From Asparagopsis taxiformis (lineage: Eukaryota > Rhodophyta > Florideophyceae > Bonnemaisoniales > Bonnemaisoniaceae), in NCBI GenBank assembly GCA_030407315.1, contig JALQPE010000158.1:1-64000 (forward strand): a stretch of 64,000 bases of DNA, read 5' to 3'. Numbering within the stretch: the stretch's first letter is position 1; each line of letters opens with the position of its first letter. Positions 22,210 to 31,789 of this stretch are shown piece after piece. The notes below the pieces were generated by a model. That model ran no database searches and was not told the origin of the DNA. It was given only the letters and a program-made list of their open reading frames with translations. The translations under genes and the position numbers were made by a program.

Positions 22210-25200
22210 ATGGCTCAACAATCCCCCAACGCTTTCGACCGCCAGGTGCGCTCTGCCAGCCGCCGTGACAATGATTCTCCTTCTCCCTCTCCTTCTCCTT
22301 CTCTGGCCCCCCTGTCCCCATGGACGTTTGCGAAGCTGCTGCAGCGCTGACCCAGCTCAGCCCAGCACCTAAGCCCGTCCCCTCCCCCCCTTCCGCTTCC
22401 GATCCCGCGGTTGTCCCGACAATCGACGCTGGCGTTCCCGCAACTCCGCTTCCGGCTCAATCTGCCGAAGCGGCGCCAGCCGTCGAGGGATCTGGTGCTC
22501 CTCTGCCTAGCTCGCCTGCTCCGGACATGATCATCGCGTCCGGCAGCGACTTGGCAGAGGATGCGGAGAAGGTCGATGATCACAACGCTCGTGACATCGT
22601 ACCGAACAAGCCTCTCCGCAGCACCAGGCTGGCCTACCCTGGCACAGTGCCCATCCCGGTGGATGTGGACTACGACATAAGTCCGGAGAGCTGCCGAAAC
22701 ATTCCAGTCTTCATTTCCCCCTGGATGTTTCTCCTCCGGCAGTCGTGTCCAGGGTGGTCAGGCCGCATCGCGTTGATGAGTTGAAGAAAACGTTTCTCAC
22801 TCAGGGATTTTCCGTGATTGCTTCACGCGTGTCCGTCTGCGAGGTGATTGATTCCAATGCCAAAGTCCGACTGCAATACGTCGATGGATCTCACCGAGTG
22901 ACCGCGTTGAAGGCCATTCTCGAGTCGGCTGGACCTGCTCCTGCGAAGGACAGTCCAGAGTGGGAGGAGTTTGTCAAGTCTGACATCTACCGTCGCTTTG
23001 GAACTATTCCAGTCGACTTTCTCCTCCCACCGACTCGGCTTGGCCGGGATGTCTTCTGCTCCGAAGAAGTACTCCCGCTTTCACGGCTGATGAACTTCCA
23101 CACCCACAATGTCAGCGAGGTAACAGTTGCTGACAATGTGTGCTCTGTGATGGAGTTCATCAATATCCACCGCCTGGGAAAGAAGAAGATCGAGCCGACC
23201 GTTCAATACATAAAAGAACGGAAAGCGCTGAGCTGGATTCGTCCGAGACAGCTCATGCGCTACGTCTCGATCGCGCGAGGGTTCAAGACCATTGAAAGCC
23301 CTGCTTTCAAATACTGGTCGAGCATCCCGAACAGGCCGGAGTTCGTGCAGTTTTCTTCGACGGAGGATCTGGCTGGTTGTACGGTGAACTTGTTGTTCAA
23401 TGGGTCGTTCAGGAGTGCTCCGGATGTGCAGAAGTGTTTCATCCTGGAGATGACGGCGCGCTACACTTGTAGCCGTCGGTCGGCCGGGCTGAAACCGTAC
23501 TCGGTTGGCACCATTGGGCAGGAATGGATTGCTGGTTTGTTGGAAATCTTCGGGTACGTGAAGGAGGTGGCCGAGTACTGGAACGTGTCGGATGTGTTGC
23601 GGATGCTGGATGGGTCAATTCCCAGCGTGGGTGACCCGAGCAAGAGCTTCGACATTCGCTCGCGCGTTGTCGAAGTTCTTGCTCAGATGGTCCCCAAGAA
23701 GGGGTGTTGGGCAGACTTCCGTCCCAAGGAAGGCCCCCCCCCGATGGTTACAAGTCCGAGAACATTTTTCCCCGTAAGAAGTCTGTCTTCGGGAAGGACG
23801 CCAGGAAAATGCTCCTGCGCGTCACTGGGTACCGCGACATGCAAATGCGGAAACGCTTTCACGCGATGTACCCAGACATCCCACATGCTGCGCTCCCAGC
23901 CACATGTGGTGATGATGCCCCCATCCCTTCCTCTTCCAATTCCTTGCCCATCCCTTCATCCTCCATCCCTTTGCCCCCACCCCCTCAACTGGAATCTTCC
24001 AGCAATTCCGAGGTTGCCCCTGTTCCTCTCACTACCCCTGCCGTGTCTGCATCCTCCCCTGCGGTGACCCCGGTCAAGCCGACTGCGCGTGGTCCCCAGG
24101 CTGGCAGTGAACAGTCTGGTCCAGTTTCCCACGCCGGGACTGGTACCCCCAACCGTCCTGTCCAAGCCACGCAGGAGCAGGTCTCACCGGCTTCGCAGCC
24201 TGAGCCGGCGACTCCGGCTGCCGAGCAGCACCCTGCTGCTCCGGCCCCCGCTGTCGAAGCTTCCCGTTCTGCATCTGCTAGCAGTTCGGGAAGCTCCAGC
24301 GATGACAGTTTCGTCCCTTCACCATCCGGTGGGGTTGGACAGAAGACGGTTGCGAGGATTTCGACGGAGGGCCCTACTCCCGAGAATGTGGTCGAGGGCA
24401 GCAGTGCGAAGGGCGGTGCAGATCCTGACGAAGATGTCATTGAAGTCAGTGATTCTGCACCGCCCGGAGTGGAAACTTCTGGGAGGAAAGTGATGCCCAG
24501 AAGGAGTACCCGCCTGCAAGCGAGTCGTTCCGGTCGTGGTGGAACGGCGGGTGGTGCTGTGGAGGTCGTCGAGCTGGAGAGCGCCCCCGAGGATGCGGGT
24601 GAAAACTCCATCCTCAGGAAGCGTAACTTGGATGCGCCTTCTGCGACGCCCGAGCCTTCTACCAAAAAGAGAAGGCTCGGTGAGACTTCATCAAAGTCGT
24701 CGTCAAAGAAATCCAAGTCGGCTTCCCGAGGTCGCTCTCGGGAGCCGGTTCTCCAGTTCGAAGACGCCCAGGAGAATCCCATTCCCGACAGCATCGTCGA
24801 TGAGAATGTGGCCGCCGTTCTCCCCAGCGCAATTGCGTCTGGCAGCCGGATGAAGTACTATATGGAAAGTACGACGGTGGAGACGGTTCGGGCGGAAATG
24901 AGGGCGGCAGCATTCCAGGCAGCTGCATCGCCGGGTGCTGAGGATACGGTGGTGGACAGGTACTTTGCGGTGAAGAAGGCATTGTTGGAAAACTTGGGGG
25001 TTATTGTTATGGAAGGCCTGTTGGCATCGTCCACGGCTGGTAATGCGACGCATGAGTTGTTCGGTCACTTCGCTAGGCAGTTCCCGCTGGTTGAGGAGGT
25101 TGAAAAACCCTCCCAGCAGTCTGATTCTAACGATGACGACAGGGAGCCACAGGACGAGCCGCCAGCTTTCGCAAAGCCCGGCTTCGATCCTTCGCCGTGG

Positions 25201-25839
25201 CAGTTCATCCACAACTTGGGTGATGCGAAGGACCGCATCGATGGTGGTCGTGGGCGCCTCTCTCTGCCGCGGCGTGAGTTGTGCGACAAGTTGGAGGAGG
25301 GGAATTTGGAGATGTACAAGAACAAGTTGGTGGCAGAGCTTGCTCTTGGTGTTTGTGCGGAGTTCTTGAAGTTGGGAATGGAGGGTGATGATCCTGTCTT
25401 CTTCCCGAAGACAGGATTGCGGCTGCTTCTTACAGCAGATGGGGCTGCGGACCAGGATGGGCACACGGACTTCAAGGTATCAACGAGTCGTGTTGCAGGA
25501 CCTACCGAGTCTCCATCATATTTCATGATGTCGAGCGGAGCAGATGGATTCTCTATAGTAGCTGCCCCTTATAGTCATGTATGCCTGGCCAATCCGGACG
25601 CCGATATGTGGAAGGTTCCCATTCATAGGCTGTATGTGCCACCCTATTCCGTATTGGTTGGTCGCGGTGACCTTTATCATTACGGGGTCGGCTTCAAGCG
25701 CGGAGATATTCCTACGGGCGAAAAGCTAGTCTATGGCCTGCCCACGCGCGGCCACATCTACTTGAAGACGGAGAAGGACGTCCTCACGGACCACATCCAC
25801 ACCGTCGAATATTACAAGTACGATAGGAGCAATAGATAG
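22210..25839 (+). CDS. ParB-like domain fused to predicted 2OG-Fe(II) dioxygenase, copy 2
   Basis: Begins at ATG 22210 and ends at 25839, about 1210 codons, GC-richer than copy 1. It is broken by three one-base losses, each in a run of C: a C6 run near 22305, a C5 run near 22718 and a C9 run near 23733. One extra C at each place gives a continuous protein matching copy 1. ParB-like part: VSRVVRPHRVDELKKTF, then VDGSHRVTALKAIL near 22875, then TVADNVCSVMEFI. A long Pro/Ser/Ala-rich linker follows with a KKRRLGET basic stretch. The C-terminal domain starts at MKYYMESTTVETVRAEM (24850), carries HTD at 25456-25464, PPYSVLVGRGDLYHYGVGF near 25640-25695 and a final LPTRGHIYL. A GTATAC element near 22070 could be a core promoter. 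The fusion is the same as in copy 1, so the two domains must work on the same target. Reaction and substrate are unproven; DNA or chromatin is likely. Confidence 0.75.
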
Positions 25840-26269
25840 CATATCAGAAGTACTAAAACCTATACTACTGTTCCCTGCTATAAAGTTCTGTCTTTCTCAT
25901 CTCAACATTGTTACCTTAGCCCATTTTTCAGTTCTCATCTATACATCTGTCCTTCATCTCATAGTTTAGTGCTACTCAGCAGATTGCTTGCTACTTTTTA
26001 ATATTAGTCTACAACGTTATATGATTTTACTAGCTAGGCCGTAGGGGGAGACTAGTTTCAACCCTTGACAACGCGCAGATTTCGACTACGAGAGCCGTCA
26101 CTGTGATAAATTATTTGTAGAATTTTCGTCTATCTTCCCACCTACACTAGGCTACCTATATATATACAGGGTATAACCTGAACAGAGACCACGTGAGGTA
26201 AAATACTCCTGAGAGCTGCTCACAGCCGTACAGACCTTTGCTGAGCAATTTACCCGACTTCAAACTTCG
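25840..26269. other. 3' flank of second ParB-dioxygenase gene
   Basis: AT-rich, no gene. It presumably holds the transcript end; no firm signal. Confidence 0.4.
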
Positions 26270-26520
26270 CTTCTTACCTTTACCAAGATGAGAGAAGGAC
26301 GAAACTCCCTGCTGCTTACAGCCGAAGCCGTTTACCAGGGTTCCTTACAGCAAAGTCATCGTAACGATGACTTTGCTATAAGGAACCGTTTCCTTGCAGT
26401 GGCCAAAGAATTTTTTACCGGGTAAAAAATCAGCAAGAAATTTTACCGGGTAAAAAATTGTGGCCGCTGTAATGATCTGCTGTCAGCACCCCGCCCGAAC
26501 TGCCAAAGCTGTAAGCAGTC
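26270..26520. repeat. inverted repeat, right copy 1
   Basis: Reverse-complement partner of 21120-21420. Where the left copy has the palindrome next to GGTGCTGACAGC, this copy reads GCTGACAGCAGATCATTACA, lacking that palindrome, as expected from deletion of an extruded hairpin. Confidence 0.85.
26344..26382. repeat. 39-bp palindrome, copy 5
   Basis: One mismatch (GCTATAAG in the right arm). Confidence 0.95.
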
Positions 26521-26795
26521 TGGCTTCACCCTCTCCCCCATTTCTCTACTCCGCCTTCATCATCCCAGTCTCTCTGGTGACGACTGACGCCTTTCGGTTC
26601 CCCCCTCACGCCCCCTCTCGCAATGAAATACTCGTCTATTACCACGATAGGCTACTCGTACTGCCGCCTTAATTTTCCTCTACACACACCCTCCCATCCG
26701 TCTCTTCCGTACTACGATCCTAGGCTATCCTACCTTACGATTATAGTTGTATAGTGAGTAGCTAGAGTCCTACTTACTGACGACTATAGTGCACC

Positions 26796-26825
26796 GGAAC
26801 CGGCGCCGGTTCCCGCCCGGGCGGG
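26796..26825. repeat. adjacent GC-rich palindromes
   Basis: GGAACCGGCGCCGGTTCC followed directly by an overlapping CCCGCCCGGGCGGG, then a CCGTGAG/CTCACGG inverted pair (26843-26885). Confidence 0.9.
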
Positions 26826-27076
26826 TTAAATATATATTTTATGCCGTGAGGCACAGGTACCATATGGTCGCTGTGGCTCACGGCACAAGGAGTAGATTTT
26901 GCCACCAACAGCCGTCCAAACCATCCTCTCGTGATGTTCCCTACTTCAAACTTCGCTTCTCACGTGAGACAGCAGGGAGTTTCTTCCTTCTCCGATCTTG
27001 GTAAAGGTACCTTTACCAAGATGGGAGAAGGACGAGACACACTGCTGCTTACAGCCGAAGCCGTTTTCCAGGGTTC

Positions 27077-27115
27077 CTTACAGCAAAGTCATCGTAACGA
27101 TGACTTTGCTGTAAG
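27077..27115. repeat. 39-bp palindrome, copy 6
   Basis: Perfect arms, central A. Confidence 0.95.
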
Positions 27116-27189
27116 GAACCGTTTCCTTGCAGTGGCCGAAGAATTTTTTACCCGGTAAAGAAATCATGGCTGCTGTAATGATTTGTTTT

Positions 27190-27228
27190 CTTACAGCAAA
27201 GTCATCGTAACGATGACTTTGCTGTCAG
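27190..27228. repeat. 39-bp palindrome, copy 7
   Basis: Arms perfect except the last bases (CTGTCAG). Confidence 0.95.
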
Positions 27229-27532
27229 CATCCCCGGTAAACGGCCCGCACTGTAATGGGGTGACTGCTTCTCCTACATCGCTCTGTTATTGGTGTTCTA
27301 CATGCTGCGTTGCTACACAATTTCGCACTCACATCTTTCTAGTTTCTCTCCTTTTCGTATCCATAGGTATAGCAGAAGAAAAGTGGATAGTTTGCACTCC
27401 AGGCCGCAGATGCCTTCCTGCAGTCATGTCACGATTGTTGTAGTGTAGTCTATAATATCTAGCGCTCTTGGAAGATGATGCACAGTCTATTGTCTCTGTC
27501 AATGCGTGTTTAATCAAATCTATCAAAGTAGC

Positions 27533-30500
27533 TCAGTTAGCTGGCCAATATTTTCTACCATAGTCAGCAAATATCTCCTCATCAGCTTCAACGTCTCTGG
27601 TCAGAACGACCTTGACAGCATGGGGATTCTTGATATTTGAAGCAAAGTCCGGTTTGTCTATGGCATCGCCTTGTCGAAACTCGGCTGACTGTGTTCGACT
27701 CACCTCGGTCGCTTTCTCCGTTCCGTCAATGACCCGACAATCATTGAGGTAGCTGGTACAATTATAGACCGCTGGAACGAGCCAGACCTTCCGAACAGGT
27801 GCACCCCTCCCTATGTACGTGGTTTCCAATTCCATGTTGTAGTCCTGGAACCTCTCTCCTGTGCACCCAAATCCTTCCGGGCCGTACATCACTGATCTCT
27901 GCGGTTCTGAGTCTCGAATCTTCGCATAGAAAATCGTCCCGTTGTACCAGCCAATGACCGTCCCCTTCTTCAGTTTCTTCGCCGCGAATACGCCAAACCC
28001 ACCACCTCTTACCTCCGATTGCGAAACATAGACACCGTAGAATGCGGCATCAGCAGCCAGAATCGCGTCCGGGTCTATGCTCCAAAACGAGTGCATGTCC
28101 TCGGCCGGCCACTGGTCCATAGGCACCCCGCTCAATCTGTGAAGCATAGACCCGTCCTTCTTCATTGACGCAACGAACACAAGCAGATGGTTCGGCAATG
28201 CTGTCACAGCAGGTAAACCTTCTGGTGCATCTGAGATGTGCTTCTGACGAAGCCTTGGAGCTTTTCCTGTGACCGGTACCGACTCGTCCCCAAGAATACT
28301 CTCCACCTCACGCTGCAAGATCCCCCCATATCGCCCGGCTTTCACCTCACTGACGAACGCATGCAGTATCCACTCCTGCGATGCATCGTGGCACCTTTTT
28401 TCCTTCTCACACCCAATGAACCGACGATACGTACCATCCCTCAACGTCATACACGCTATGGCTGTGCTGTATGTTCCCGAGAAGAAATCCATCACGATAT
28501 CGTTCTGCTTCGAAAATCGTTCCAGAAGCTCACGAAGAGTGGTCAACGCCTTCTGCTCATGGCGCAGTCGGTTGTTCTGCCCATCGTATTGAGCTTCACC
28601 AGCCGACAACCTCGGAACGTTGTCAATCGCGTTGGTGAACCCAGGTTGCCTCGATATGTCCGGATTGTGCAACCTGTAATCCACCATATCGTATGCAGCC
28701 ATACCCTTCCCCCGCTTATACGCATGGATAACGAAATCGTGCATATTATGCAGTGTGCACGTTTTCGTCGATGGATTGGACGTAAAGCTGTGTGGTCGGC
28801 GAGATAGCACGACTGGAACACTGTCCACAATCATCTTGCCAGGCTCGGCATTTCTGATTGCATCCATCCATGCCACGAGTTGGCGCACGCTGGAATAGAT
28901 TAGAGCATGACCGCCAGGCCGAAGAACTCGAACTATTTCACACGCAACACTCGCCAACTCTTCCGGCTCCAGAATATCGTACTCCGAGTTTTCTCTGCCG
29001 CCTTCCCGCCTCGTGTTGAATGGAGGATCAGTGAGCACAAGCTGAACACTGTCCTCCAACACGCCATCTTCCAGGAAACTAATTTTGTCCTCCACCTCTT
29101 TGGCTACATCAGTGGCGTCACAATTCACAGTGTGAATGTAACGCCCCATCACAGCTTCCAGCTTGGTGACATATTCCGGCTTGGATTCCTTTCCGACGTC
29201 AACGAGCGGTGCTTCTGTAGGCGATACAGTGTCAACCTCCATAGCGTCATCCTCGGCCGTACCTTCTCTTGTTGCTGTTTCGCTAGCAACCGCCGCATTA
29301 TCGTCCTCTCCACCACCGCGCTCCAGCCTAGCCTTCTTCCTCTGTGGCTCCAGACTATCCTCTTCTATATCCTCGCTGCCATTGTTTGGCACTGCTGCGG
29401 ATATTTCCATCTGCGCAGGTGCACCTTCGAGGATGCCAGGCTCGGGCGTATCCTCAAGACTGTGCAACTCATCCATGGTCAGAGGAAGCTTTCGTTGCTC
29501 TCGGGTTCGCAATAACCAAGCCTTCAGCCTCCTCTGACCATCCAGGGCATGAGACGTGTTCAACTTGGCTCGCATGAACGAGTTCAAGCCGAACTTGTCA
29601 GGAGTGTCGAAAAGCAAGGCTCGAAGTCTCTGCATCAGCTGACCACGCTCGGCGAACACATTCACCTCAGTGACACATTGGCGTATCGACAGCAGAAAGG
29701 CACTTGTCAATGATCGCAGCCTTGCATCCACAGCCACTGGAAGGTCGGCACAGAACCCGTTTTCACTGTCTACAGTTTTCGGGACAATGGTCAGGTTTTT
29801 CCGATGCTCCTCGACCGCGCAGCCATCAGACCGATTCGGGAGTGACCTGAAGCAAAGGCTCGCAGGATCGAATACCATGAACGGCCGGCACATCGATTCA
29901 ACATCCTCATACCCCAACACTCTTGCCCCGGTATCCCACGCAGCTAACACACGGTCGACAACAAATCCAAGCTGGTTGGCTTGCGCACTGGATGTTGCAA
30001 TTCCAACCATTCCACCACCACCAATGGCCCCGGATGTGGCTCTGGCCCGCCTGAATGGCGCACTGCCCATCTCCTTACTGCGAATAGCCAAGATACACTG
30101 GCACATCATAACCATCAGCCTCCTGAACCGCTTCTGGCTAGCCTGCAAAGAATCTTGCATGTCGGATGTAGCGCCGTCTAGAAAGTACCTGCTCGAAAGC
30201 AGTTCGCGGTTCAGTGGAGAGGACAATTCTCCGCGGGGTGTCTTGCCAAACATTTCGACGGCACGAGAACTAGTCACCCCCACCTGTTTCGGAAACTCAA
30301 CCATCCTCGGAGAATCACCCATCTCTGCATTGAGTCCCCATGCATGACAAAACATTTGCCACAGACGCAAATCAATCGAACTCGAATCTTCTGCTCGGTG
30401 ATACGGCCGAAGCACAGCCAGGATAGACATGCATGAGCTGTACTGCGGTTTACCACTCAGGCTTGAAGCAATTTGGCCGCTTGGATCGCAGGATTTGATC

Positions 30501-31009
30501 CAGCCCAACACATCAGCCATCCTCACAGACGAAATATGAGCGTACTTGTCCTTTCCGTTTTGGACCCAGTACTCGTCTCTGAGATCAACGGCGATCATCA
30601 GATACTCAACAAACATCATGCGCCTTTGCAGGCCTGCAATGTCGTTGGATGTCGTCGCTCTCACACGGTCCAGCACAACAGCAGTACTGCTGTTGGTGTC
30701 CGCCACGATAGACTCTTCTCGCATAGGAATCGTAACGCCAGGAGGAAAGACGCCCTTCTCCATTCCACGTACAATTGCCATGCAGCGGTGCGCTCCATCC
30801 AATATCTCCAGAACGCCTTCTCGAAACCTGCCAGTCACGGGATGAGCTGTGTCATAACCGCTGTTGCGAATGCTCTCCATGAGCGCTTCCACATGACTTG
30901 CATCAACATCGCGAATCGATACGAATTTGCTGACTTGATTGGGGTCGATGAACACCCATCCGTCGTGCTTTTCACCGTGATTGTGGAACGTTCCTTCCAT
31001 GGCGAACAA
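27533..31009 (-). CDS. ParB-like - DNA amino-methyltransferase - SET domain fusion protein
   Basis: Intact frame of 1158 codons; ATG 31009, with a second in-frame ATG 9 bases on. Residues 20-140: ParB-like domain (DASHVEALMESIRNSGY, then LDGAHRCMAIV, the nucleotide-site motif). Residues 140-540: helical, unassigned. Residues 540-610: acidic linker with a basic QRKKARLER stretch. Residues 620-900: S-adenosylmethionine-dependent methyltransferase of the beta class, because catalytic motif TDPPFNT (about 660) comes before the cofactor motif MDFFSGTYSTAIAC (about 840); DPPF favours N6-adenine, but N4-cytosine is possible. Residues 990-1158: SET domain, with GGGFGVFAAKKLKKGTVIG, NCTSYLNDCR (a variant of the NHSCxPN site) and IFADYGRKYW. 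Such a protein could mark DNA bases and histone lysines at the same site. A frame this long without decay implies recent selection. It is convergent with the dioxygenase gene at 22210 and divergent from the truncated gene at 31514. Confidence 0.85.
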   Translation of the reverse strand: MFAMEGTFHNHGEKHDGWVFIDPNQVSKFVSIRDVDASHVEALMESIRNSGYDTAHPVTGRFREGVLEILDGAHRCMAIVRGMEKGVFPPGVTIPMREESIVADTNSSTAVVLDRVRATTSNDIAGLQRRMMFVEYLMIAVDLRDEYWVQNGKDKYAHISSVRMADVLGWIKSCDPSGQIASSLSGKPQYSSCMSILAVLRPYHRAEDSSSIDLRLWQMFCHAWGLNAEMGDSPRMVEFPKQVGVTSSRAVEMFGKTPRGELSSPLNRELLSSRYFLDGATSDMQDSLQASQKRFRRLMVMMCQCILAIRSKEMGSAPFRRARATSGAIGGGGMVGIATSSAQANQLGFVVDRVLAAWDTGARVLGYEDVESMCRPFMVFDPASLCFRSLPNRSDGCAVEEHRKNLTIVPKTVDSENGFCADLPVAVDARLRSLTSAFLLSIRQCVTEVNVFAERGQLMQRLRALLFDTPDKFGLNSFMRAKLNTSHALDGQRRLKAWLLRTREQRKLPLTMDELHSLEDTPEPGILEGAPAQMEISAAVPNNGSEDIEEDSLEPQRKKARLERGGGEDDNAAVASETATREGTAEDDAMEVDTVSPTEAPLVDVGKESKPEYVTKLEAVMGRYIHTVNCDATDVAKEVEDKISFLEDGVLEDSVQLVLTDPPFNTRREGGRENSEYDILEPEELASVACEIVRVLRPGGHALIYSSVRQLVAWMDAIRNAEPGKMIVDSVPVVLSRRPHSFTSNPSTKTCTLHNMHDFVIHAYKRGKGMAAYDMVDYRLHNPDISRQPGFTNAIDNVPRLSAGEAQYDGQNNRLRHEQKALTTLRELLERFSKQNDIVMDFFSGTYSTAIACMTLRDGTYRRFIGCEKEKRCHDASQEWILHAFVSEVKAGRYGGILQREVESILGDESVPVTGKAPRLRQKHISDAPEGLPAVTALPNHLLVFVASMKKDGSMLHRLSGVPMDQWPAEDMHSFWSIDPDAILAADAAFYGVYVSQSEVRGGGFGVFAAKKLKKGTVIGWYNGTIFYAKIRDSEPQRSVMYGPEGFGCTGERFQDYNMELETTYIGRGAPVRKVWLVPAVYNCTSYLNDCRVIDGTEKATEVSRTQSAEFRQGDAIDKPDFASNIKNPHAVKVVLTRDVEADEEIFADYGRKYWPAN

Positions 31010-31437
31010 AGGTAGAGTTTTTAAGAAAGGGATAGTTGGTTGCTGCTTGACCAGGGTGGCGCAAAGCAGAAGTTGGTTGTTTAAAACAAAGTGTCAGCGA
31101 GTGGTAGCACTTCGGTGGCTATTTCCTTTCCACCCCTGTCCGAACCTTTACAAGATAACTACATCGACTGTTAGCTCAATAATCAATGTAATACTAAAGT
31201 AATACTCAAAATATTTTTCCATGCAATTTATTGGGCCGCGTAACATCTCTAAGCGTATCTTTGTAGTCCAATCGTATGCATCCGACATTCACTTCTAGAA
31301 CGATTATTCACATCAAATTTTATGCTGCAATCAGTTCATGGCAGACATCATCCACACTGACGTGTCAATTTTGTCAATTGTCCATTCTATTTCTACACCA
31401 CCTAAACATCTCTTCTCGACCTTTCCAATCCTCCTAG

Positions 31438-31443
31438 TATATA
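31438..31443 (+). promoter_or_regulatory. candidate TATA box
   Basis: TATATA about 75 bp before the ATG at 31514, a sensible core-promoter distance. The assignment rests on position alone. Confidence 0.35.
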
Positions 31444-31513
31444 CTACTCTTTAGCAGAAGGTAACGGTTAGGCTTTCACTAATACAACAATTCTATCCCA
31501 TAGCTATCCCAAC

Positions 31514-31789
31514 ATGCTTCCTCTCGCTCCAAACGACGTTATAGAAGTTCAATGGGAACTTCGGCCGTTTGGGAGGAAACGAAAAATTGTGTGGTGGTCT
31601 GCAATCGTCAAGGAAATTACTCAGGTCAAGACTGAAACAGACCCATTCCTCCATGCATTGCTCGAATACAAAGCTGAATATGGTTTCGACTCTACCCTTT
31701 CTCAAGTCAAGATTTCAGATCGTAACGAGCTCGTCGACAAGGATTCCGGAAGGGTTCTCCCGTGGCGAAGTGGTGAGCTTCGCAGTATG
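31514..31789 (+). pseudogene. unknown protein, cut off by an LTR insertion
   Basis: The first 92 codons (MLPLAPNDVIEVQWELRPFG onward) look like a real N-terminus with a compact strand-rich region (KIVWWSAIVKEIT, then FLHALLEYKAEYGF). The frame is then replaced by LTR sequence at 31790. Family not recognised. It is divergent from the ParB-methyltransferase-SET gene 504 bp away, so the two may have shared a control region. The remainder of the gene is not found at the other LTR. Confidence 0.5.

Larger units (their letters stand above)
26890..27255. repeat. inverted repeat, right copy 2
   Basis: A second reverse-complement copy of the left block, carrying two 39-bp palindromes and extending further out (CAGCCGTCCAAACCATC at its left edge) than right copy 1. 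Confidence 0.85.

Noticed and set aside
22215..25526. Several long minus-strand frames opposite the ParB-dioxygenase gene
   Set aside because: GC-rich shadow frames; the plus strand has conserved domains shared with copy 1.
16913..27228. 39-bp palindromes as rho-independent terminators
   Set aside because: Eukaryotic context, no T-tract after the stems, and several lie far from gene ends.
28238..31015. Plus-strand frames opposite the methyltransferase-SET gene
   Set aside because: Shadows of an intact 1158-codon gene with clear motifs.
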